From: Candidatus Woesearchaeota archaeon
Lineage (GTDB): Archaea; Nanobdellota; Nanobdellia; Woesearchaeales; GW2011-AR4
Assembly (NCBI GenBank): GCA_016181325.1
Contig: JACOZO010000018.1
Span: forward strand, 1-5,219
Reading direction: 5' to 3'
Length of the DNA: 5,219 nt
Each line of letters begins with the position of its first letter. Within the stretch, counting starts at the first letter, position 1. Both the position numbers and the translations under genes were made by a program. Positions 1-4,892 of the stretch are shown piece by piece. Below the pieces are notes generated by a model. That model searched no databases and had not been told where the DNA came from. It saw nothing but the letters and a program-made list of their open reading frames with translations.

Positions 1-891
1 TACTCCAATGCCGGCAATGCATACAGGATGGTTCATGTCCATTCCACGCTGCTCTATTGTGCCGTGCTGGCTAACCCTCATAGGGCCCCATGCGGTATTT
101 AATACTGAGCCGTAAAGCGGCAATACCTGGATGTTAAGCCCCAGGCTCTTAATGTACGATTTCCATTTCTCAAATCTTGTTGTTATAATATCTATAATAT
201 CCAGTGCTGTCAATTTATAATGCGGCAGCCCTCCGAATTCCTCCATATCGGCGAAAAGGCCGTCCGGGCTGTCCAATGCTTCTCCTCCACGATACATTAT
301 AACCCTTGAATCTTTTCCGATGTATTTTCCCTGATAAAAAGGGGATGACTGCATAAAGCACGTCAGAGCAGGATCAGCGGCAATAAGCAGGTTATAGCTG
401 TTCACAAAGCTGTCTTTTATTTTTGACCTTACGAGCATCTTAAGAACCCTAAGCTCATTGTCAAAAATGCCTCTTGGCAGGGTGTAATGGCAGTGAAATC
501 CAGAGCATCTTCCCGCTATCTTGAATTTATTTTTCCCGAATAGATATTCCTGAATCTTATAGCGCTTGTCTTCCCTCGTAAAAGGATTGAATTTTCCGGG
601 ATAAGTTCCCAGAGGGCAGAGCAGAATGCCCTCTTTCTCCCCAATTGAGGCAAGATATTCGAGCTCGTCAAGCAAATGCCCCATCGTGTCCGGCACCATT
701 TCGCTCGGGTAGCTTGCAATCTCCACCATATTGCCGGCGCATTCTTTCTTTATAGTAAGGTTCCTGTCTGTTTTGGATTTTTTCAGAAGAATGTCGGCGC
801 CATTGACTATGGCACCTTTATTGTTTATTGTAAAGAGCTCTACTTCAAAGCCGGTTAATGATCTTTTAAGGGGCTTTTTTGCCGATACCAT
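1..891 (-). CDS. GCS2-family carboxylate-amine ligase (glutamate-cysteine ligase type), C-terminus off the left edge
   Basis: Reading leftward from an ATG at 891, 297 codons run without a stop to the window edge, so the 3' end is missing. The protein shows the pattern of the GCS2 (YbdK/GshA-like) ATP-dependent carboxylate-amine ligases. GFEVEL lies at residues 14-19 with paired acidic residues. E50 and E57 sit in a KKECAGNMVEIAS stretch that fits the metal-binding glutamates. GFHCH is at 131-135, and GTIEQRGMDMN near 277-287 carries the E-x-R pair (about E280 and R282). Family members join the gamma-carboxyl of glutamate to an amine, classically cysteine to give gamma-glutamylcysteine, in the cytoplasm; the true substrate here is unknown. 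The start is supported by a TATA box centred 25.5 bases upstream, implying a leaderless mRNA, although GAGGT lies just before the ATG. It diverges from the HxlR-like gene at 944. Family call is strong, substrate is inference. Confidence 0.85.
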   Translation of the reverse strand, partial: MVSAKKPLKRSLTGFEVELFTINNKGAIVNGADILLKKSKTDRNLTIKKECAGNMVEIASYPSEMVPDTMGHLLDELEYLASIGEKEGILLCPLGTYPGKFNPFTREDKRYKIQEYLFGKNKFKIAGRCSGFHCHYTLPRGIFDNELRVLKMLVRSKIKDSFVNSYNLLIAADPALTCFMQSSPFYQGKYIGKDSRVIMYRGGEALDSPDGLFADMEEFGGLPHYKLTALDIIDIITTRFEKWKSYIKSLGLNIQVLPLYGSVLNTAWGPMRVSQHGTIEQRGMDMNHPVCIAGIGV

Positions 892-912
892 GACCTCAAA
901 ACAAAAATTAAT

Positions 913-920
913 TTATATAA
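913..920. promoter_or_regulatory. Shared palindromic TATA box for two divergent genes
   Basis: TTATATAA is its own reverse complement, so it reads as a TATA box on both strands. Its centre is 25.5 bases from the ATG at 891 (minus strand) and 27.5 bases from the ATG at 944 (plus strand), the distance expected between an archaeal TATA box and the transcription start of a leaderless gene. Only 52 bases separate the two start codons and no other equally good box is seen there. The flank on the left is A-rich (acaaaaatta), compatible with a BRE for the plus-strand direction. Confidence 0.65.
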
Positions 921-926
921 GTGTTA

Positions 927-942
927 GTATACTCCAATATAC
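927..942. promoter_or_regulatory. Candidate operator: inverted repeat GTATA-N6-TATAC
   Basis: Perfect 5-base arms (927-931 and 938-942) flank a 6-base spacer, ending just before the predicted start of the HxlR-like gene at 944. The left arm also lies in a perfect 8-base palindrome, AGTATACT (926-933). HxlR-type regulators are dimers that bind palindromic sites, often near their own gene. A protein here would block the plus-strand start and sit on the upstream side of the TATA box for the minus-strand ligase. Short AT-rich palindromes arise by chance, so this is only a candidate. Confidence 0.35.
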
Positions 943-943
943 C

Positions 944-1237
944 ATGCTGCAAGGGTACAATATGCTTTTCGAACTAATGGAAAAATTAGGCAAGAAATGG
1001 GCAGTTCCATTGCTGATTTTCCTGCTGTTATATGAGCAGACCACATTTTCAATAATAAAAAAGCAATTGAAAGTCACGTCAAGGGCGCTATCGAGAAAAT
1101 TAAAGCTGCTCGAGGCCCTTGGACTGATAGAGAAAGTCATTATTGGCAATCCCCGGAAGGTTTGTTACACATTGAGCGAAAAAGGAAAGGAAATTTCTAA
1201 AAAGCTCCTTGGATTTACTGAAGGCATAAGCAAATAA
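944..1237 (+). CDS. HxlR-type winged helix-turn-helix transcriptional regulator
   Basis: A 97-residue protein that matches the HxlR/MarR-like winged-helix fold along its whole length. An N-terminal helix (LMEKLGKKWAVPLLIFLL, residues 11-28) corresponds to the family's L-x-GKW-x-x-IL segment. The recognition helix region TSRALSRKLKLLEALGLIEK (45-64) matches the family's GIS-x-x-x-LS-x-x-LKxLExxGLV signature. The wing and last strand are GNPRKVCYTLSEKGKEI (68-84). Such proteins act as dimeric DNA-binding repressors or activators. The usual N-terminal cysteine of redox-sensing members such as HypR is absent; the only cysteine is C74, in the wing strand. The ATG at 944 is preferred because it is 27.5 bases from the TATA box; the ATG at 962, with AAGGGT at 951-956 before it, would give a protein of 91 residues. 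An open frame continues upstream to 731 but only overlaps the opposing ligase gene. It could regulate itself and the divergent ligase. Confidence 0.82.
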   Translation: MLQGYNMLFELMEKLGKKWAVPLLIFLLLYEQTTFSIIKKQLKVTSRALSRKLKLLEALGLIEKVIIGNPRKVCYTLSEKGKEISKKLLGFTEGISK

Positions 1238-1246
1238 GTCAGATGA

Positions 1247-1261
1247 TTTTTGCCTGTTTTT
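1247..1261 (+). terminator. Likely oligo-T terminator after the HxlR-like gene
   Basis: Two runs of five T (1247-1251 and 1257-1261) begin 10 bases after the stop codon at 1235-1237, in the 23-base gap between convergent genes. Archaeal transcription commonly ends at T-rich tracts without a hairpin. No matching T tract is present in this gap for the opposing minus-strand gene. Confidence 0.45.
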
Positions 1262-2628
1262 CAGTATTCGATGCTGCCAAAAGCCCTGTCAACAACTTCC
1301 GATAATGCTGGGTGTATGTGCACGGCATCGGTTATTGCATCTGCTGTCAATCCTGCCTTCATCGCAACAATCACTTCATGTATCAATGTTGAGGCATCAG
1401 CCCCGATGATATGGCAGCCGAGTATTTTCCTTGTGCGCCTGTCAGCAAGGACTTTGACAAATCCTTCTTTTTCATCAATGGCAGCGCCCATTCCTGTATT
1501 CATGTAGCTGTATTTTCCCACTGCATAATCTATTTTTTTGGCTCTCAGCTCCTGCTCCGTCATTCCAACTCCTGCAATCTGCGGCGAAGAGAATATGGCA
1601 TGAGGCATTGCAGTGTAGTCAATTCTCCGCTTCTTTTTGGGATAAAATGCATTCCTGTAAACATATTGGGATTCGAGATTCGCGCTGTGCTTGAAAAGGT
1701 ACCTGCCGACAATATCCCCCAATGCCCACACGTTTTTTGCCGAGGTTTCCATATAGCCGTTTGTTTTGATGAATCCGTTTCCGTCAATGCCTATTCCGGC
1801 CCTGCTCACCCCAAGAATATCAGTATTTGGTATCCTGCCGGCGGCAACAATCAATTTTTCTGAAGCAATGTTCTTTTTTCCCCCATTCCTGCCCCGGACA
1901 GTTGCGACTATTTTTTTATTTTTTCCGGAAACCTTGACTGCGTTAAAGCCTGTCAGGACATTGTATTTTTTCCTGAATATTTTTGTGAATGCCGCTGATA
2001 TCTCTTCGTCTTCATTCGGTATGAGGACGTCCCTTTTCTGTATTATTGTGATTTTCGCGCCCAATGAGCCGAAATAATGCGCGAGCTCCGCGCTGATGTA
2101 GCCCCCGCCAAGAAAAGTAATGCTTTTCGGCAGTTTGGCCAGCCTCAAGGCTTCCGTGCTTGTCAGGAAATCTATTCTTTCCAATCCTTCTATATTAGGG
2201 ATTAACGGCCTTGTGCCGGCTGCAATGACAACTTTGTCCCCATAGATGGTTTCTTTTCCCACCTGCAAAGTCCTTTCGCCAATAAATCTGGCTCTTGTTT
2301 TGTAGAGTGTGGTATTTTTATCTTCCCTGATGCCCTGCTCTATACCCCTGGAATCACTGTCAACAATTTTATTGACCCTTGTTACCAGCTTCCTGAAATT
2401 GACTTTATAGCCCTTTGGATTTATGCCAAAGTTTCCTGCATTTCTTATTGTTTCAGCCACATCAGCGCTGTGAATCAGCATTTTTGAGGGAATGCAGCCC
2501 CTGTTCAGGCATGTGCCGCCCATGGGCCCTTCTTCAACAATTGCCACTTTAAAACCCCTGTCGGCTGCTGCAGAAGACACATTTAAGCCTGAGCCTGCGC
2601 CTATGACGATGAGATCATATTTTTTCAT
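1261..2628 (-). CDS. FAD-dependent class I pyridine nucleotide-disulfide oxidoreductase
   Basis: A complete 455-residue protein of the dihydrolipoamide dehydrogenase, glutathione, mycothione and mercuric reductase family; its length is usual. It has an FAD Rossmann motif GAGSG (10-14), in the GxGSG-x form seen in mycothione reductases. The redox-active disulfide is in GGTCLNRGCIPSK (C40 and C45). The NAD(P)-binding motif is GGGYISAE (174-181), followed by IIQKRD (195-200), where basic K198 and R199 replace the acid expected for NADH, suggesting NADPH. A second FAD motif WALGDIVG spans 301-308 (D305). The C-terminal dimer domain ends in HIHPALSE, with catalytic H439 and E444. There is no N-terminal heavy-metal domain and no C-terminal cysteine pair, which argues against mercury detoxification. 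No 2-oxoacid dehydrogenase subunits are adjacent, so a lipoamide role is unsupported. Because a GCS2 ligase lies nearby, reduction of a gamma-glutamylcysteine-type disulfide is a reasonable guess. The ATG at 2628 has a TATA box 26.5 bases upstream. Confidence 0.9.
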   Translation of the reverse strand: MKKYDLIVIGAGSGLNVSSAAADRGFKVAIVEEGPMGGTCLNRGCIPSKMLIHSADVAETIRNAGNFGINPKGYKVNFRKLVTRVNKIVDSDSRGIEQGIREDKNTTLYKTRARFIGERTLQVGKETIYGDKVVIAAGTRPLIPNIEGLERIDFLTSTEALRLAKLPKSITFLGGGYISAELAHYFGSLGAKITIIQKRDVLIPNEDEEISAAFTKIFRKKYNVLTGFNAVKVSGKNKKIVATVRGRNGGKKNIASEKLIVAAGRIPNTDILGVSRAGIGIDGNGFIKTNGYMETSAKNVWALGDIVGRYLFKHSANLESQYVYRNAFYPKKKRRIDYTAMPHAIFSSPQIAGVGMTEQELRAKKIDYAVGKYSYMNTGMGAAIDEKEGFVKVLADRRTRKILGCHIIGADASTLIHEVIVAMKAGLTADAITDAVHIHPALSEVVDRAFGSIEY

Positions 2629-2650
2629 CGTTATTTTCTTTGCAGAAGGA

Positions 2651-2658
2651 ATATTTAA
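2651..2658 (-). promoter_or_regulatory. TATA box for the disulfide reductase gene
   Basis: On the minus strand this reads TTAAATAT, centred 26.5 bases upstream of the ATG at 2628. The distance fits a leaderless or nearly leaderless archaeal transcript and supports that start codon. It lies in the 83-base divergent gap shared with glycyl-tRNA synthetase, separate from that gene's own box. Confidence 0.5.
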
Positions 2659-2681
2659 GATTTGCCTTAAAAATCAATAAA

Positions 2682-2690
2682 TTTATAAAA
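2682..2690 (+). promoter_or_regulatory. TATA box for glycyl-tRNA synthetase
   Basis: TTTATAAAA is centred 26 bases upstream of the ATG at 2712, with an A-rich upstream flank (aaatcaataa) that could serve as BRE. No Shine-Dalgarno motif is seen before the ATG, so the mRNA is probably leaderless. The box also argues against an upstream in-frame ATG at 2640, which lies before it. Confidence 0.6.
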
Positions 2691-2711
2691 ATTCCACGGA
2701 ATACATCAAAT

Positions 2712-3083
2712 ATGGGCAAACTCACAATTGACGACATGGCTGTCTTCTGCAAAAGGAAGGGATTCGTATTCCCAAGCGGCGAGATTTACGGCGGCATGGC
2801 GGGATTCTATGACTTCGGGCATTTGGGCGCTGAGTTGAAGGGCAACATCAAAAATGCGTGGTGGGATTCATTTGTCAGGCAGCGGGATGACATTGTCGGA
2901 ATGGACGGCAGCATAATCACAAATCCAAAAGTGTGGAAAGCGTCGGGCCATGTTGACAGCTTTACTGACGTGCTTTTGGACTGCAGGAAGTGCGGAATGA
3001 GAGGCACAGCCTCAAATGCCCCAAATGCGGCTCGGCTTTGCAGGAGCCAAAGAAGTTCAACCTCATGTTTTCCACAAACATAG
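2712..3083 (+). CDS. glyS: Glycyl-tRNA synthetase, N-terminal piece before a frameshift
   Basis: This is the first part of a class II homodimeric glycyl-tRNA synthetase, which attaches glycine to tRNA-Gly in the cytoplasm. From the ATG at 2712 the frame gives a recognisable start: CKRKGFVFPSGEIYGG (14-29), GFYDFGHLGAELK (32-44) and NAWWDSFV (50-57). IVGMDGSIITNPKVWKASGH (62-81) leads into DVLLDCRKCG (86-95), the first half of a zinc knuckle (C91 and C94). After about residue 97 the reading loses all resemblance to the family and stops at 3081-3083, giving a 123-residue product with a nonsense tail. The matching continuation lies in another frame, starting in the same region. The start is fixed by a TATA box 26 bases upstream. 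Confidence 0.85.
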   Translation: MGKLTIDDMAVFCKRKGFVFPSGEIYGGMAGFYDFGHLGAELKGNIKNAWWDSFVRQRDDIVGMDGSIITNPKVWKASGHVDSFTDVLLDCRKCGMRGTASNAPNAARLCRSQRSSTSCFPQT

Positions 3084-4159
3084 GCCCTGTTGCCACAGAT
3101 TCTTCTACTGCTTACCTAAGGCCCGAGACAGCCCAGCTGATTTTCGCGAATTTCAGGCTGGTGCAGGAGAGTACCAGGATGAAGCTGCCGTTTGGGATTG
3201 CGCAGATGGGCAAGTCATTCAGGAATGAGATAAGCCCGAGGGATTTTCTGTTCAGGATGAGGGAGTTCGAGCAGATGGAAATTGAATATTTCGTGCATCC
3301 TGACAAAACAGACGACTGCCCTTATATCCATGATGTCCAGGATGCCGAGATGAATGTCTACACTGAAGACATGCAGAAGAAAAACAAAGGCATGGAAAAG
3401 ATGTCGGTGAAGCAACTAGTGGACAAGAAGATAATCAAGACAAAGTGGCATGCATACTGGCTTGCCCTGATGCACCAATGGTTTGTCGGCTTGGGCGCAA
3501 ATGCTGATAATTTCAGGATACGGCAGCATGTAAAGGAGGAATTGAGCCATTATGCAGCTGAAACATGGGACCTGGAGTACAATTTCCCATTCGGATGGAA
3601 GGAACTGCAGGGCCTTGCAAACAGGACTGATTTTGACCTGAAGCAGCACATGGAGCATTCGAAATCTGACTTGAGCATTTTTGACGAAGAGGCAAAAAAG
3701 AAAATAATTCCGCATGTCATATGCGAGCCTTCACAGGGAGTTGAACGGGCTTTCCTGGTGTTCATGTTTGATGCATACACAAACGATGAAAAAAGAGGCA
3801 ATATCGTATTGAAACTGCATCCAAGGCTGGCTCCTGTGAAATTAGGGGTATTTCCGCTGGTTTCAAACAAGCCTGAGCTTGTCAGCAAGGCAAAGGAGCT
3901 GCATAATGAGCTGAAAAAAGAGTTCACGTGCCAGCTTGACACTTCAGGAAGCATCGGCAGAAGGTATGCCAGGGCTGATGAATGCGGGATTTATGCCTGC
4001 ATTACAGTTGATTTTGACACTTTGAATGATGATTCCGTCACAATAAGGTCAAGGGATACGACTGAGCAGATAAGAGTGAAGAGCTCTGAATTGAAGGAAA
4101 CTGTTACAAGGATGATGGAAGGGAAGGAATTAAAGGGCTTGGGGAAGATTTTAGGATAA
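2990..4159 (+). CDS. glyS: Glycyl-tRNA synthetase, main piece after the frameshift
   Basis: This frame carries the rest of the enzyme. The true junction lies near 3000-3016; the GTG at 2990 is merely the first possible start and has no promoter or ribosome site of its own. Numbering is for a protein repaired by one base (482 residues). KCPKCG completes the zinc knuckle (C103 and C106). FNLMFSTNIG and YLRPETAQLIFANF follow. Class II motif 2 is FRNEISPRDFLFRMREFEQ (170-188), and motif 3 is EPSQGVERAFLVF (339-351). The C-terminal anticodon-binding domain runs from about 374 and includes DTSGSIGRRYARADECG and TIRSRDTTEQIRV. An insertion with TKWHAYWLALMHQW and ELSHYAAETWDLEYNFPFG sits between motifs 2 and 3. 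All class II motifs are intact, so the break is probably recent or an artefact. The alpha-beta tetrameric bacterial type is excluded. Confidence 0.92.
   Translation: MRNERHSLKCPKCGSALQEPKKFNLMFSTNIGPVATDSSTAYLRPETAQLIFANFRLVQESTRMKLPFGIAQMGKSFRNEISPRDFLFRMREFEQMEIEYFVHPDKTDDCPYIHDVQDAEMNVYTEDMQKKNKGMEKMSVKQLVDKKIIKTKWHAYWLALMHQWFVGLGANADNFRIRQHVKEELSHYAAETWDLEYNFPFGWKELQGLANRTDFDLKQHMEHSKSDLSIFDEEAKKKIIPHVICEPSQGVERAFLVFMFDAYTNDEKRGNIVLKLHPRLAPVKLGVFPLVSNKPELVSKAKELHNELKKEFTCQLDTSGSIGRRYARADECGIYACITVDFDTLNDDSVTIRSRDTTEQIRVKSSELKETVTRMMEGKELKGLGKILG
2999..3016 (+). other. glyS: Frameshift site inside the glycyl-tRNA synthetase zinc knuckle
   Basis: Family-like reading ends in frame at the codons for CGMR (2991-3002) and resumes as HSLKCPKCG from 3005, one base back in frame. 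The sequence behaves as if one base were missing (or two were extra, or four were lost). The backward frame is open only after a stop at 2966, and the original frame closes at 3083, which bounds the shift. No good X-XXY-YYZ slippery heptamer is seen at the junction, so programmed slippage is not favoured. Confidence 0.8.
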
Positions 4160-4211
4160 TATTATCATCAATTCACTGGTTCTTGACCACTCACCAAACA
4201 CCCTCGCAAGC

Positions 4212-4219
4212 TATATAAA
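4212..4219 (+). promoter_or_regulatory. TATA box for the Cas4-like nuclease gene
   Basis: TATATAAA is centred 26.5 bases upstream of the ATG at 4242. It shows that the nuclease gene has its own promoter in the 82-base gap after glycyl-tRNA synthetase instead of relying on readthrough. No clear Shine-Dalgarno motif precedes the ATG, consistent with a leaderless transcript. Confidence 0.6.
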
Positions 4220-4241
4220 TACCAATAAATCATCAGGCATC

Positions 4242-4892
4242 ATGTACCAAGAGCCTTCCATAATCGGTGCTTCATGGCTTTCCGAGCAGAGCTTCTGCGA
4301 GCAGAAGCTGTACCTTAACAAGGTAAAAAAGATACCTCTGGTTGCGACATTCAGCATGAAAAAGGGCTCTGCAGTGCATGAAAGTAAATATGAGGAATTC
4401 GCGAAAGAAGCAAAGCCCGCAACATGGGAAGAATTCTTCGCCAGCGACGGCCTTGTCGTGTCAAGAGAGGTTGAGCTGAGGCATTCCGGCAATAATGTCA
4501 TACTATTAGGCAGGGTTGACGAGGTTGCCTGCGATAAAGACGGAGTTTACATTATAGACGACAAGCCGAATGATTACGCGTACATCGGGATAAGGAAGCA
4601 GATATGGGCATACTGCCATCTGGTTGAAAACAATTTCAAGGCTTTGATTGAGAAAAACAACAAGACTGTATTTGCAGTGCTGAAAAATCGTGATACAGGA
4701 GCAGTTGTCTGGAAGGAGAAATATATAGGGACCCATAAGGAAGAGCTGCTCATTTCTTTGATGAGATTAAGGGATGTACTTACAGGCAAGAGGCAGCCTG
4801 AACCTACAAAGAATGCAAACAAATGCAAGGTCTGCCAGTATAATTCCGTGTGCGAGTTTTCGCTGGTAAAGGAAAAAGCCGAACAAACCTAG
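4242..4892 (+). CDS. Cas4-like PD-(D/E)XK nuclease with likely Fe-S cluster
   Basis: A complete 216-residue protein of the RecB/Cas4/Dna2-type PD-(D/E)XK nuclease superfamily. Visible in order are SWLSEQSFCEQKLYL (11-25) with C19, and GSAVHE (42-47) with H46. GRVDEV (90-95) carries metal ligand D93, and YIIDDKPN (103-110) supplies the D106-x-K108 pair. KQIWAYC (119-125) carries the Q-x-x-x-Y motif (Q120 and Y124). The C-terminal knuckle is KCKVCQYNSVC, with C195, C198 and C204. One N-terminal plus three C-terminal cysteines is the 4Fe-4S arrangement of Cas4 and AddB-like nucleases. All expected catalytic residues are present, so it should be an active metal-dependent DNA nuclease, probably acting on DNA ends or single strands. 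No CRISPR repeats or cas1/cas2 are in the window, so a repair or DNA-processing role is more likely than spacer acquisition. Its stop interlocks with that of the convergent nuclease. Confidence 0.83.
   Translation: MYQEPSIIGASWLSEQSFCEQKLYLNKVKKIPLVATFSMKKGSAVHESKYEEFAKEAKPATWEEFFASDGLVVSREVELRHSGNNVILLGRVDEVACDKDGVYIIDDKPNDYAYIGIRKQIWAYCHLVENNFKALIEKNNKTVFAVLKNRDTGAVVWKEKYIGTHKEELLISLMRLRDVLTGKRQPEPTKNANKCKVCQYNSVCEFSLVKEKAEQT

Noticed and set aside
731..943. Upstream extension of the HxlR-like frame from an ATG at 731
   Set aside because: The extra 71 residues show no family resemblance, overlap the opposing ligase gene, and would put the start before the TATA box at 913-920.
1250..2680. 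Plus-strand open frames opposite the disulfide reductase (for example 1411-1863 and 1766-2077)
   Set aside because: They lie wholly antisense to a gene with every family motif intact, show no recognisable domain, and lack promoters.
2640..2711. Upstream in-frame ATG at 2640 for glycyl-tRNA synthetase
   Set aside because: It precedes the TATA box at 2682-2690, adds 24 residues with no family match, and lies inside the promoter region of the divergent reductase gene.
3112..3954. Minus-strand open frames opposite glycyl-tRNA synthetase
   Set aside because: They are antisense shadows of a strongly conserved coding region with no motif of their own.
2990..4159. The second synthetase piece as an independent gene starting at GTG 2990
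   Set aside because: No promoter or ribosome site precedes it, and the zinc knuckle and class II fold require the N-terminal piece; a frameshift explains both pieces better.
4177..4189. TGGT-TCTTG-ACCA resembling a tRNA T-arm or small hairpin
   Set aside because: The stem is only four pairs, and there is no acceptor, D or anticodon arm: the sequence upstream is synthetase coding.
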